From Pholis gunnellus (Eukaryota > Chordata > Actinopteri > Perciformes > Pholidae), in assembly GCA_910591455.2 (NCBI GenBank), contig OU342808.1, positions 3,292,607-3,356,606 of the forward strand: a DNA stretch of 64,000 nt. Reading direction: 5' to 3'. Of the stretch, positions 55,701-59,389 are shown piece by piece (the stretch's first letter is position 1; each line of letters begins with the position of its first letter). Below the pieces are notes generated by a model, which saw only the letters and a program-made list of their open reading frames with translations, had not been told where the DNA came from and did not search any database. Both the position numbers and the translations under genes were made by a program.

Positions 55701-57125
55701 ATACATTTTACATTTATATATTTAATGTCTCATTTCATTTGTGATTTTTTTTATAGTGACAAATAAGCATGAAATAGCATACTTATTTATTCATTTATTT
55801 AAGCATTTAATGATATAATGATGTATATATTTAGGCCCTTAATACCCCCCAAGGTTTAACAGGGATCTACTTTATATTATTATAAATTGCAACGCAGGAG
55901 GAATTCAATAGCACCTATATTTAAAAAAATGAGTTATTGAATAATGTACCATGAGTTTATCCTTTAACTTGTGAATACATTTGAATCCAATTGACCTTGA
56001 ACGTAGTATTTTAGGGAGCAAAATGTAATACCCCTTAACGACATGTGTCTCATAACTCTTTCTTTAAATTATATTCCCCCAAACAAATTGTGGCAAATCC
56101 AGAACCATAACCGCCCACATCTACACAACCATTTAAATCTCTCAGTAACCAAATATCAATTTGTTTAAAGGGGAACACCACCCAAATGAAGAATTCCAAT
56201 AAGCCTAGGAACGTTCAATCAATATGGAAAGTATGTCACATTAAAGTGATGTTTATAGAACACACATTTAAAACATAAAGAGTTAATCCCCTTGTGGGTC
56301 GAGTTAACAGGACTACCTCTGGCCTATGAGCTAGTTTTATCAGGACTTATGGTTTTGTAATACAGGAATGAGAACCTCGTCTTTGATCTCTCAATAAAAC
56401 CAATAAACAATAATCTTCAGAAGGAGGGAAATATGTATCAGTAGTGTAAGAGGTCTCACTCCTCCAGATGATTAGTAGAGAAGTTGAAGAAGAATGCAAG
56501 TCCACTCCCTGTTCTTTATTCCTTCATCTCAGACTGCTATGACCTCAGAGGCCTCTCAAGCCTTACCTCAGCGTTCCTGTAGGATGTAGGCACAAATAGA
56601 TAAAGTGCGTGTCTAGCTGTCTACTTAGCTGTTCAGGTACAACTCAATAAAAGAAGCCTTGACTTAACAAGGTTCCCTGAAGGGTTTGTACTACATCTAG
56701 TAAGTTCCTCTAAACCGTGTCGAGAGAGACTGAGGGGAGAAGCTGCTTCCCCTCAGTCTCTCTGAGCTGAGAGAGTACTGATGCTTCCTATTTGAACTGA
56801 CTTTTGATTCAACATGGTTAGATAAGATGAGAGCTACAGGATGTCCTTCTTTTGACTAGATATGATGAGGCAAGTTATTATAACGCAACGCAGAGTAAAA
56901 CAGTTATACAGTCAGGAGGCACTTCTACAGTCCTGGCAGAATGCACACTTGGTTTCTCATTCTCCTGATATACAACTGTTTTCACACGCTTGTAGATGAA
57001 CTGAAATGTAGAGTTTCTGGTTGCATCATGTTTGCTGCAGCACAAGCTATCACGAGCTAACTTTGACTGTGGTTGTGTGTGTTTGGCAGGTACAGCTCTC
57101 CTTCAACACAGACACTCTCTGTTGA
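2064..57125 (+). CDS. abca2: ATP-binding cassette transporter A2 (46 exons; exons 1-2 lie outside the window)
   Basis: Full-size ABC-A lipid transporter. The family moves sterols and sphingolipids in late endosome/lysosome membranes and is abundant in oligodendrocytes and neurons (established knowledge). Forty-six exons join in one uninterrupted frame of about 2,412 codons plus stop. Adding the roughly 54 missing N-terminal residues gives about 2,466 aa, against about 2,435 in human. Visible motifs: NBD1 Walker A GHNGAGKTTTM (exon 20), signature LSGGMKRK and Walker B VILDEPTAGVDP (22), H-loop STHHMDEAD (23); NBD2 Walker A [11 protein letters not shown] (40), signature YSGGNKRK (42), Walker B [11 protein letters not shown] (42/43), H-loop TSHSMEE (43/44); VFVNFA (47). 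All but two introns have ordinary GT-AG borders: intron 9 is GC-AG and the intron 39 donor is weak. Residue-level match throughout favours ABCA2 over ABCA1, A4 or A7. The intact frame says the gene is functional. Single exons are listed separately; numbering assumes two upstream exons. Confidence 0.96.
2176..4912. other. abca2 intron 3
   Basis: 2.7 kb intron. Holds a partial tRNA-like repeat near 4010-4100 (- orientation) and a SINE at 4262-4460; nothing else recognised. Confidence 0.6.
4262..4460 (+). mobile_element. tRNA-derived SINE copy
   Basis: tRNA-like head with an A-box-like gtagctcagagttag and B-box ggttcgatccc (about 4304-4314), then the tail with tgtgcaagacacttg and ccttgcatggtggcccctg shared with the copy at 5150. 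Confidence 0.75.
4913..5076 (+). CDS. abca2: abca2 exon 4
   Basis: Continues the lumenal domain with VTQLLERISEVVEQNRLF and a leucine-rich helical stretch. Acceptor ccgttag|t; donor caag|gtctga, phase 1. The last ~15 residues diverge from mammals. Confidence 0.93.
5150..5465 (+). mobile_element. tRNA-derived SINE copy
   Basis: A-box tggctcagtgg (5162-5172) and B-box ggttcgatccc (5207-5217), then tgacaagacacttaacccc, the tail with accttgcatggtagctcctg, and aagtacagtccatttacca at the end. Same family as 4262 and 52858. Confidence 0.85.
6608..6666. repeat. (TA)n microsatellite
   Basis: About 29 TA units in intron 4. Confidence 0.95.
6929..7050 (+). CDS. abca2: abca2 exon 5
   Basis: Encodes FTLASVLKNQSVFQQFLLKN followed by LSLSNSTTSLLL with potential N-glycosylation sites, as expected of lumenal domain 1. 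Acceptor gatgcag|gc; donor gag|gtgagt, phase 0. Confidence 0.92.
7051..9278. other. abca2 intron 5
   Basis: 2.2 kb intron. About 8560-8905 is a GC-richer interspersed-repeat-like block (repeated aggcag/gggtca phrases). About 8040-8110 resembles another repeat end. A 78-codon ATG frame at 7492-7728 is unassigned. The intron ends in (TG)41. Confidence 0.5.
9189..9270 (+). repeat. (TG)41 tract directly before the exon 6 acceptor
   Basis: 82 nt of TG, separated from the exon 6 AG by only tcctgtag, so the pre-mRNA has a UG tract where a polypyrimidine tract is expected. Confidence 0.95.
9279..9389 (+). CDS. abca2: abca2 exon 6
   Basis: 37 codons starting VYSLIYG (VYHLLFG in mammals), a variable lumenal segment. 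The acceptor tcctgtag|gtg is preceded directly by (TG)41 with almost no ordinary pyrimidine tract. Donor gag|gtaagt, phase 0. Confidence 0.88.
10755..10976 (+). CDS. abca2: abca2 exon 7
   Basis: Encodes MLEILTCGEG, then LSKILLVPEKQRPVLQAYR and SAVCSG; conserved cysteines of lumenal domain 1. 74 whole codons, acceptor ttcacag|ggg, donor aag|gtacag. Confidence 0.93.
11172..11645 (-). other. unassigned 157-codon antisense open frame in intron 7
   Basis: Uninterrupted frame on the - strand with a clear hydrophobic helix (VVLTVVFVVIGGGVICLSA). I do not recognise it. It could be a gene or retrocopy fragment, or chance. It has no visible splice partners or promoter. Confidence 0.25.
12709..13085 (+). 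CDS. abca2: abca2 exon 8 (largest exon)
   Basis: 377 nt. Encodes LGALLKDMADVERLLKDVDL, LLPKGACAGRT, a variable Gly/Glu-rich stretch with several N-glycosylation sequons, then SAFVQLWAGLQPILCGHN. The low-complexity middle diverges from mammals. Acceptor ccaccag|ctt; donor aacag|gtgggt, phase 2. Confidence 0.93.
13557..13970 (-). pseudogene. LINE reverse-transcriptase C-terminal fragment (L2/Rex-like)
   Basis: Encodes VIQNSAARVMTRTSRRDRIS, PILKSFCWFPVSFPIDFKIL and KGRALRS, the characteristic C-terminal part of L2/CR1-type reverse transcriptases. Lies in abca2 intron 8, antisense. Confidence 0.75.
14518..14677 (+). CDS. abca2: abca2 exon 9, followed by a GC donor
   Basis: Encodes IIEPEALKQGNMSSLGFTSK and the conserved NLGLLVHLMTTNPKILYSP. 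The frame is kept only if the exon ends cag aag and the intron starts gcaagt, the classical GC-AG donor context. Acceptor gttgtag|g. Confidence 0.92.
15093..15221 (+). CDS. abca2: abca2 exon 10
   Basis: 43 codons: ANETFAFVGNVTHY, VWLNISAQLRTFLEEGRL, LVWLQQ, closely matching ABCA2. Acceptor cactcag|gca; donor cag|gtagac, phase 0. Confidence 0.94.
15396..15563 (+). CDS. abca2: abca2 exon 11
   Basis: 56 codons ending LEQLDTIDNAACGWTRFMSK, a strongly conserved ABCA2 lumenal segment. Acceptor ctccag|atg, donor aag|gttggt. Confidence 0.94.
15892..15988 (+). CDS. abca2: abca2 exon 12
   Basis: Encodes VSVDVFKGFPDEDSIVNYTL and NQAYQDNVSVFA, nearly invariant in ABCA2. Acceptor cttcag|gtc, donor gcta|gtgagt, phase 1. 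Confidence 0.95.
15989..17669. other. abca2 intron 12
   Basis: 1.7 kb. Contains a short (TA)n at 16161-16177 and a repeat-like block at about 16200-16370 resembling a common fish interspersed element. No exon seen. Confidence 0.45.
17670..17843 (+). CDS. abca2: abca2 exon 13
   Basis: Encodes [40 protein letters not shown] and FYFLYGFVWIQ. Acceptor gttttag|gt, donor caag|gtaagt, phase 1. Confidence 0.95.
17900..18370. repeat. G-rich repeat-like block in intron 13
   Basis: Purine-rich on the + strand with many gatgag/gaatgag phrases. It gives a long Ser/Pro-rich antisense frame that looks like low complexity. Element class not identified. Confidence 0.3.
19165..19267 (+). CDS. abca2: abca2 exon 14
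   Basis: DMIERAIINTFVGHDVVEPG then YVQMFPYPCYTRD, the end of lumenal domain 1 just before TM2. Acceptor cctccag|ac, donor ga|gtaaga, phase 2. Confidence 0.95.
19548..19662 (+). CDS. abca2: abca2 exon 15
   Basis: [20 protein letters not shown] and VAMMIQHIVAEKEHRLKE: TM2 and the cytosolic coupling segment. Acceptor ttttcag|t, donor gag|gttaga, phase 0. Confidence 0.95.
20486..20676 (+). CDS. abca2: abca2 exon 16
   Basis: VMKMMGLNNAVHWVAWFITG and following hydrophobic stretches: TM3 and TM4. Acceptor tctcag|gtg, donor ttctg|gtgagc, phase 2. Confidence 0.95.
21316..21343. repeat. (CA)n microsatellite
   Basis: About 13 CA units in intron 16. Confidence 0.9.
22010..22160 (+). CDS. abca2: abca2 exon 17
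   Basis: [40 protein letters not shown], then ITAFEKCIA: TM5 and an extracytosolic turn. Acceptor ttccag|t, donor gct|gtaagg, phase 0. Confidence 0.95.
22305..22509 (+). CDS. abca2: abca2 exon 18
   Basis: SLMSTTAFGLGSKYFALYEV, VEGDDFNLGLSMMMLIIDAA, LTWYIEAVHP: TM6 leading to the cytosolic segment before NBD1. Acceptor ctccag|tct, donor ccag|gtatga, phase 1. Confidence 0.95.
22604..22768 (+). CDS. abca2: abca2 exon 19
   Basis: MYGLPRPWYFPLQRSYWSGS, a Trp-rich variable stretch, then LSVMEEDQACAMDQRRS, the linker to NBD1. Acceptor ttatag|ga, donor tctg|gtacag, phase 1. Confidence 0.93.
23030..24780. mobile_element. non-autonomous element interrupted by a hAT fragment, intron 19
   Basis: The outer parts (about 23090-23350 and 24440-24720) match the element at 26306-26700 in intron 22 in the same orientation (ggcattgaatgtttctgcaa; ataaagtcaacatttactt; caacatcgctcg-type ends). 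The centre (about 23370-24430) is a hAT-type fragment in reverse orientation, so the insertion is nested. Confidence 0.6.
23872..24143 (-). pseudogene. hAT transposase C-terminal dimerisation fragment, frameshifted
   Basis: Two overlapping - frames together show a hAT C-terminal motif (ISAASVERTFSAS; SLKRIKTYSRNTTGEARLSS), broken by a frameshift. Not active. The + strand copy is at about 30310-30400. Confidence 0.7.
24932..25112 (+). CDS. abca2: abca2 exon 20 (NBD1 Walker A)
   Basis: EEMRGIEEEPSHLPLVVCID, KLTKVY, then VVSFLGHNGAGKTTT carrying the NBD1 Walker A P-loop. Acceptor ccccag|ag, donor at|gtgagg, phase 2. Confidence 0.96.
25423..25635 (+). CDS. abca2: abca2 exon 21 (NBD1 Q-loop)
   Basis: [20 protein letters not shown], then NLGMCPQHNVLFDKLSVEEH with the Q-loop glutamine. 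Acceptor catag|g, donor ataa|gtgagt, phase 2. Confidence 0.96.
26070..26266 (+). CDS. abca2: abca2 exon 22 (NBD1 signature and Walker B)
   Basis: MIVDLELSNKRHSLVQTLSG runs into the signature LSGGMKRKLSVAIAF, then Walker B AVILDEPTAGVDPYARRAIW. Acceptor gtccag|g, donor cagg|gtgaat, phase 1. Confidence 0.96.
26306..26700 (+). mobile_element. non-autonomous DNA element with inverted ends, intron 22
   Basis: Starts ggcattgaatgtttctgcaa and ends with its near reverse complement (tttgcagaaacatatgccaa) followed by an accggcggcg end. Same family as the split copy in intron 19. Confidence 0.6.
26938..27111 (+). CDS. abca2: abca2 exon 23 (NBD1 H-loop)
   Basis: [20 protein letters not shown] with the H-loop histidine, IAIISHGKLKCCGSPLFLKS, then YGDGYKLTLVKK. 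Acceptor cctag|gt, donor agag|gtgagt, phase 1. Confidence 0.95.
27508..28158 (+). repeat. 21-bp satellite, 31 copies, intron 23
   Basis: Thirty-one perfect-length units beginning ctggtcctattctac and ending gat, with three variants of the central acacagat/accccgat/acccagat segment and a ctgatcc variant. The order of variants repeats (units 1-12 resemble 13-22), followed by nine identical units. Open in one + frame as a heptapeptide DLVLFYT. Confidence 0.95.
28920..29116 (+). CDS. abca2: abca2 exon 24
   Basis: Ser/Pro-rich start (variable), then RVTQFIRRFVASCLLVSDSN, TELSYVLPSEAVKKGCFERL: the ABC-A regulatory segment after NBD1. Acceptor atgcag|ga, donor cag|gtacac, phase 0. Confidence 0.93.
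29117..31337. other. abca2 intron 24
   Basis: 2.2 kb. Holds a hAT-type copy at about 29889-30510 and a further repeat-like segment at about 30630-30780 (tgttgccaactttctcgc). No exon seen. Confidence 0.5.
29889..30510 (+). mobile_element. hAT-type fragment, intron 24
   Basis: Starts gtggtgggccatcagggcc, as does the copy at 58619, and carries on the + strand the VERTFSAS-type C-terminal segment found on the - strand in intron 19. Confidence 0.65.
31338..31458 (+). CDS. abca2: abca2 exon 25
   Basis: ALEQSLDSLALTSFGVMDTT, then LEEVFLKVSEEDQSLENSDA, the conserved end of the NBD1 regulatory fold. Acceptor ctccag|gct, donor gctg|gtgaga, phase 1. Confidence 0.95.
31647..31937 (+). CDS. abca2: abca2 exon 26 (cytosolic linker)
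   Basis: Gly/Ser-rich disordered linker, then LSQSQSSLKSSSSIGSVRGD and YGDYCPLFDNGQESDSASL, matching the ABCA2-specific linker. Many serines and acidic residues suggest phosphorylation (inference). Acceptor ggcag|ac, donor gagg|g(gtaag), phase 1. Confidence 0.92.
32423..32497 (+). CDS. abca2: candidate in-frame cassette exon 26b of abca2
   Basis: 75 nt between an acceptor (tttcctaccag|gc) and a near-perfect donor (caaa|gtaaga). It is phase 1 on both sides, exactly as needed between exons 26 and 27, and open in that frame: GNNAAKPNVSTHARDTEESC then SGLFQ. Inclusion would add 25 residues to the cytosolic linker. I do not recognise it in mammalian ABCA2, so it may be fish-specific, alternative, or chance. 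RNA evidence is needed to decide. Confidence 0.45.
32866..33300. repeat. interspersed repeat of unassigned class, intron 26
   Basis: Starts gtaacggattgaatatggac and contains repeated ggcagg/gtcagg phrases resembling the block at 8560-8905. I recognise the style from fish genomes but cannot name the family. Confidence 0.4.
33700..34080 (+). pseudogene. LINE reverse-transcriptase fragment, intron 26
   Basis: Reads YLGVIVDNKLSF followed by a region with IIQPILLYC, typical of the end of a LINE reverse-transcriptase domain, with frame breaks. Decayed. Confidence 0.6.
34237..34458 (+). CDS. abca2: abca2 exon 27 (TM7)
   Basis: Acidic linker end, then LKLSQFHGLIVKRFHCAKRN, LFSQILLPAFFVCVAMTVAL: the seventh membrane helix opening the second half-transporter. 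Acceptor ctccag|ga, donor attg|gtgaga, phase 1. Confidence 0.94.
34459..36370. other. abca2 intron 27
   Basis: 1.9 kb, AT-rich. A tRNA-like head in - orientation lies at about 35150-35225 (gagccacagccgcccat). Nothing else recognised. Confidence 0.5.
36371..36473 (+). CDS. abca2: abca2 exon 28
   Basis: GDLPPLILSPSQYHNYTQPR, then GNFIPYANEDRPQY: start of lumenal domain 2, with an N-glycosylation sequon (NYT). Acceptor tttacag|ga, donor acag|gtacga, phase 2. Confidence 0.95.
36474..38268. other. abca2 intron 28
   Basis: 1.8 kb. About 36590-36900 resembles a common fish repeat (gctaacatgctcacaatgac). No exon or RNA gene seen in the rest. Confidence 0.45.
38269..38594 (+). CDS. abca2: abca2 exon 29
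   Basis: CKVSPDASPQQIINTLRLPS, GVGSTCVLKTPFNSTLDQLA, MCLDSFTQGVPLSNFVPPPP and a proline-rich run: lumenal domain 2. Acceptor ctctcag|g, donor catg|gtgagt, phase 1. Confidence 0.95.
39565..39778 (+). CDS. abca2: abca2 exon 30
   Basis: EPVRCTCSMQGTGFSCPSGV, then VVTGDILVDITGRNVSEYLL, Cys-rich lumenal domain 2. Acceptor gctcag|ag, donor cacag|gtgaga, phase 2. Confidence 0.95.
39779..41959. other. abca2 intron 30
   Basis: 2.2 kb, repeat-like in parts (about 40450-40560 and 41280-41600), with no recognised coding content. Confidence 0.4.
41960..42065 (+). CDS. abca2: abca2 exon 31
   Basis: YGGLTVGNIQKSIPASFGRK, then PPMVRKIAVRRSAQ. Acceptor tcaatag|a, donor cag|gtgaga, phase 0. Confidence 0.95.
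42148..42259 (+). CDS. abca2: abca2 exon 32
   Basis: VLYNNKGYHSMPTYLNVLNN, AILRANLPASKGNPAAY, the conserved ABC-A motif near the end of lumenal domain 2. The preceding intron is only 82 nt. Acceptor gtccag|g, donor atg|gtaatt, phase 1. Confidence 0.95.
42452..42512 (+). CDS. abca2: abca2 exon 33 (61 nt)
   Basis: GFTLTNHPMNRTSASLSLDY, a short exon ending at the second bundle's first helix. Acceptor ttcgcag|gt, donor actt|gtaagt, phase 2. Confidence 0.94.
42866..43264 (+). repeat. 400-bp polypyrimidine (CT-rich) tract before exon 34
   Basis: Almost pure C/T on the + strand (ctcctctcctc-type repeats) with very few purines, ending 6 nt before the exon 34 start. Its long open frames are low complexity, not genes. 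Confidence 0.95.
43271..43445 (+). CDS. abca2: abca2 exon 34
   Basis: [58 protein letters not shown]: TM8 and the following coupling segment. The acceptor sits 6 nt beyond a 400-nt pyrimidine tract. Donor atg|gtgagg, phase 0. Confidence 0.96.
43563..43678 (+). CDS. abca2: abca2 exon 35
   Basis: [38 protein letters not shown]: TM9/TM10. The previous intron is 117 nt. Donor acgg|gtgaga, phase 2, followed 15 nt later by (CA)n. Confidence 0.96.
43694..43722. repeat. (CA)n microsatellite after exon 35
   Basis: About 14 CA units starting 15 nt into intron 35. Confidence 0.95.
44383..45044. mobile_element. non-autonomous hAT-like element, 662 bp
   Basis: 13-bp terminal inverted repeats tagtgctgggcaa / ttgcccagcacta (44383-44395 and 45032-45044), subterminal gcgttaacgc and gattaatcgc motifs, AT-rich flanks that could be a duplicated target. 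No transposase. Confidence 0.75.
45201..45553. mobile_element. internally deleted Tc1-like transposon, 353 bp
   Basis: Perfect 27-bp terminal inverted repeats (45201-45227 and 45527-45553; start cactaccgttcaaaagttt) flanked by TA on both sides. Retains only the first ~30 transposase codons (starting MARKRELSCETRQSI, 45410 onward) before a stop. Confidence 0.9.
45914..46061 (+). CDS. abca2: abca2 exon 36
   Basis: [40 protein letters not shown]: TM10/TM11. Acceptor ttccag|g, donor aag|gtcagt, phase 0. Confidence 0.96.
46297..46420 (+). CDS. abca2: abca2 exon 37
   Basis: [40 protein letters not shown]: reentrant segment before the last helix. Acceptor ctccag|gat, donor atag|gtatga, phase 1. 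Confidence 0.96.
46999..47131 (+). CDS. abca2: abca2 exon 38 (last helix)
   Basis: [20 protein letters not shown], then a hydrophobic stretch ending CQYNFLRKPP: TM12. Acceptor tttcag|gc, donor cccc|gtgagt, phase 2. Confidence 0.95.
48205..48240 (+). repeat. (GT)18 tract directly before the exon 39 acceptor
   Basis: 36 nt followed by ccag and exon 39. Confidence 0.95.
48245..48365 (+). CDS. abca2: abca2 exon 39 (linker to NBD2)
   Basis: RVPVSCQPIDDDDVDVACER, then RVLRGDADNDMLKIENLTK. The acceptor is (TG)18 followed only by ccag. The donor aag|gtttaa is weak, but the next exon starts V-Y-K exactly in frame, so the border is fixed. Confidence 0.92.
48615..48793 (+). CDS. abca2: abca2 exon 40 (NBD2 Walker A)
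   Basis: [40 protein letters not shown] carrying Walker A, then a glycine-rich strand. Acceptor attcag|gtt, donor acag|gtcagt, phase 2. Confidence 0.96.
49210..49430 (+). pseudogene. Tc1/mariner-type transposase relic, intron 40
   Basis: The phrase accttaaccccatccaacat reads DLNPIQH, then a diverged remainder with cctcactaatgct and gggagcaaatccctgc, familiar from degenerate Tc1-like elements. Heavily decayed. Confidence 0.5.
49553..49580 (+). repeat. (TG)14 tract directly before the exon 41 acceptor
   Basis: 28 nt followed by cgcag and exon 41. Confidence 0.95.
49586..49727 (+). CDS. abca2: abca2 exon 41 (NBD2 Q-loop)
   Basis: ILKDLLRVQQSIGYCPQFDA, LFDDLTAREHLELYTRLRGI with the Q-loop glutamine. 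The acceptor follows (TG)14 plus cgcag; the donor agg|gtcagt is followed 8 nt later by (CA)23. 142 nt, so skipping would shift the frame. Confidence 0.95.
49736..49782 (+). repeat. (CA)23 tract directly after the exon 41 donor
   Basis: Begins 8 nt after the exon 41 donor; complementary to the tract in front of the exon. Confidence 0.95.
50052..50186 (+). CDS. abca2: abca2 exon 42 (NBD2 signature)
   Basis: VVQWALEKLELSKYADKPAA, then the signature [20 protein letters not shown]. 45 whole codons. Acceptor ctctag|gtg, donor ctg|gtaaga, phase 0. Confidence 0.96.
50214..50865. mobile_element. non-autonomous hAT element with 8-bp target duplication
   Basis: Ends tagagctgtgaaa / tttcacagcccta (50214-50226, 50853-50865; one mismatch) flanked by a perfect direct repeat gttttaag (50206-50213 and 50866-50873). 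652 bp, no transposase. An 8-bp duplication is the hAT signature. Confidence 0.88.
50880..51640. repeat. interspersed repeat-like block, intron 42
   Basis: Starts with tattcctttattagtcccac, a phrase common to dispersed fish repeats. The rest is not assigned. No exon seen. Confidence 0.35.
51925..52028 (+). CDS. abca2: abca2 exon 43 (NBD2 Walker B)
   Basis: [20 protein letters not shown], then DIIKTGRSVVLTSH: Walker B Asp-Glu, D-loop and H-loop. Acceptor ttccag|gat, donor acag|gtgaga, phase 2. Confidence 0.96.
52131..52223 (+). CDS. abca2: abca2 exon 44
   Basis: SMEECEALCTRLGIMVNGRF, KCLGSIQHLKN. The previous intron is 102 nt. Acceptor tttacag|t, donor acag|gtcagg, phase 2. Confidence 0.96.
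52420..52820. repeat. retroposon-like block, intron 44
   Basis: Shares phrases (ttggacaaagcttatcaa; atattgactgatgaacttc) with the block in paxx intron 4 at 60600-60840, so they are two copies of one dispersed family. Confidence 0.5.
52858..53110 (-). mobile_element. tRNA-derived SINE copy, reverse orientation
   Basis: Reverse complement of the 5150 family: tail tagtccatttacccactcaa first, then accatgtaaggtgccacctg and gtgtcttgcccaaggacaca, ending in a decayed tRNA-like head. Confidence 0.75.
53128..53990. mobile_element. foldback element, intron 44
   Basis: A left arm at about 53446-53628 is inverted at about 53812-53985 (acaaatgtccgttatgaaat against attttataatggacatttgt; ggctggagctctgt against agagctccagcc). 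A further copy of the outer end (agccagctggccagtcatgc-like) lies at about 53150-53190. No coding content. Confidence 0.65.
54045..54147 (+). CDS. abca2: abca2 exon 45
   Basis: FGDGYMITVRTKSSSNVKEV, VRFFNRNFPEAVLK. Acceptor ttccag|g, donor aag|gtagat, phase 0. Confidence 0.95.
54619..54756 (+). CDS. abca2: abca2 exon 46
   Basis: ERHNTKIQYQLKSERISLAQ, VFSKMEQVVEVLGIEEYSVS, QTTLDN: regulatory domain 2. 46 codons. Acceptor ttgcag|gag, donor aat|gtgagt. Confidence 0.96.
54846..55055 (+). CDS. abca2: abca2 exon 47 (VFVNFA motif)
   Basis: Begins VFVNFAKKQSDNLEQQEASP, the VFVNFA motif known in ABCA1-type C-termini, then an acidic tail ending DDDEGLISFEEER. 70 codons. Acceptor gcttag|gtg, donor agg|gtgagt. 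Confidence 0.95.
55056..57089. other. abca2 intron 47
   Basis: 2.0 kb, strongly AT-rich to about 56400, then a mixed block with a perfect 16-bp hairpin at 56723-56763. No exon or named repeat seen. Confidence 0.5.
56723..56763. repeat. perfect inverted repeat (hairpin), 16-bp stem
   Basis: agagagactgagggga (56723-56738) and its exact reverse complement (56748-56763) with a 9-nt loop. Confidence 0.9.
57090..57125 (+). CDS. abca2: abca2 exon 48 (terminal coding exon)
   Basis: Eleven codons plus TGA: VQLSFNTDTLC, matching the ABCA2 C-terminus. Acceptor ttggcag|gta. The last residue is a cysteine. Confidence 0.95.
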   Translation, partial: VQLSFNTDTLC

Positions 57126-58540
57126 ATGAGCCGTTTAAAGAGCGGAGACCCCGAAGAGGACCAAATCTCTCTGCACCATGGATCATAGGACCAGTAGTTC
57201 AGTATTTCAGCCTCAAATTTTGTATCCCAGGATGGCCTGAGGTGGTTTAGGTTAGAATATACAGACAGCGGTGATGAGCTGCAGAGACCAGCCTACAGGC
57301 AGAGACACAGCAGCAGGAGTGCTTGCATGTGGATTTGAGACTTCGTCCTGGAATGTTTCCATTCTATTATTTCTTTTTGAGAATGTATCTCAGAAATGGC
57401 TGATGAACACAGTGGTTTCGGCTACCTTTAGCGAATGAACATATCTTTGTTGAGTACAGTATGTTTGACAGCGCCGGTTACTTTGAGTTGGCTGTACGCG
57501 CTTCCTACCACAGGGCCTCATGTAACCAGAGCGGGCCCTTGTTTCTGTACCAAACGAGAGCATGCTGTGTTGAAGGTGATAACCGTTGGTAATGTAATAC
57601 AGTCTATTTTTCTGTGGCAAGAAGAATGATTTATTTTGGATATTGAAGCAGCTACAGAATGACTTGTGTGATTTATTCTGCAATAAGTGAGGATTTACTG
57701 AAATGCACCTTGGGAAGTGCCAGATGTGGGCATGTGTGCGAGCTGTTGGCCTTTTCTTTGGACTTGATGTCAGAGACATGGAGAGAATGTAATGGTTATT
57801 GTGCTGATGGTGCCTCCCTTCTATCAACGTTGACACTGTACATTTGGTCTCTTTCTACTGAATGCTATTGTTTGTGCTTTTAACACATTATGTTGTGGAC
57901 TCTGCCAAGAAGATCCTCTATAAACCATACACCGTGTATAATAATAATACAAATTATAGTCATCATTTTATTATTATTATACCATTTCAAGTGAAGGTAA
58001 TCAACAATCTAACAGTCTGAAACTGCAGTGAACTCTGCTTATATTCCCTGACAATAACTGCACTACCATCACTGTGATATTAAAGGGAATTCTCAGATCA
58101 GAATATTATTATGGTATTGTTTTAACTTGGATACAATACATGTTTTATGATTTGCAGAAGTATTTGTAATTTTCTATGGAATTTGGAGAACTCAAAATGT
58201 ACAAAATATCCATATTCACAAAAACATGGATGTTTCTCTGACTGTATGTTGGCATGTGGTTTAAACTGGTCACTTTCATGAGTTTTGTGATGATTGAGTT
58301 GTATCCTGTCCTGTCCAAATAGTAACTGTTTCACTACTTCTTTAACAGCTAATTGCAGTCATATTTTGGTGATCATTATTACAGTGGTGGGCTGTTTTCC
58401 TACTTAAAAGAGGTTATCATTAAACAAGGAAAAATTCATTGTGTCATGTCGTTCTTACTGAGAATGTAAAGCTGGAGGGAAGTGGTTTGCTGAAATATTT
58501 GATTGAATTCTATTAAAAAATAAAGTCAAAAGAAAAAAAT
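57126..58540 (+). other. abca2: abca2 3' untranslated region (predicted)
   Basis: Follows the abca2 stop codon. AATAAA at 58519-58524 with a downstream A/T-rich stretch is the best polyadenylation signal; shorter alternatives such as an attaaa near 58079 also exist. No repeat is obvious inside it. The end is inferred. Confidence 0.5.
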
Positions 58541-59389
58541 GTATTTAAGACCAGAACACAGATCTTTGCTGGAGGATATCTTTGAGTTTAATTTGGACAT
58601 TTCTGTGATTATAACTCAGTGGTGGGCCGTCAGGGCCGGCAAGGCCTTCTCTGCTGTTCTAGACAGAATCACAAAGTTAGAGCTGTTTTATAATCTTTCA
58701 TAAATACACTACATGTATTATAATTTTTTCCCATTATCTTATGTTCTCATTGCACAGCTACTGTGTTCCTCAGTTGCTCTGCTTCCAGTGCAGCTTGTTT
58801 TAAGTAGAGCTTTTATCCAATCAGATGTCACCTCTGTGTCTCTAGGTAGAAGAGGTGGTGCTGCATCTTAATCTAAACAGGCTGGAGAGCACACTGACCT
58901 ACAGGACTGTGGGCTGGACGCCATGTTTCAGCAAAACGGTACAATAACACGAGTCAGTCTCACCAATTGTGTCACGATGTATCCCCATAGAATCATGTGA
59001 AACAAACAGTGGCACAAACATATTTATTTTACTCAATTAAAATTCCATTTTATTTTCAAAGTTTCACATAATAACCTAAACAAATAAAGAGGAAAATGAC
59101 TAAATATACATATAAACTAACCCTGACTCAGGATCATACATTCAAGGAGGATGATTCCAATCTTATCGTAAGTTCATACGGAGTACAAACCACTCCTGAA
59201 GCAAATTTGTTCAGTGCACGAAAAGTGTAAATAGCAAATTTGAAGACGGATTCCTGGAAAACAAGGAACTGGCCGTGAACATAATGTGTCGTCAGCACAT
59301 ATCTGAAGAGCACCTGAAGTACGAGGAGTGTCGGCTTCTTCTACCTTTGTTTGTGTAAAGAGCAACAATAATGTTCCACTTCCTGTAAC
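58541..59389. other. intergenic region between abca2 and paxx 3' ends
   Basis: About 850 bp between two convergent genes. Contains a truncated hAT-type copy at about 58619-58860 (same start as 29889). The remainder shows nothing recognised. Confidence 0.5.
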
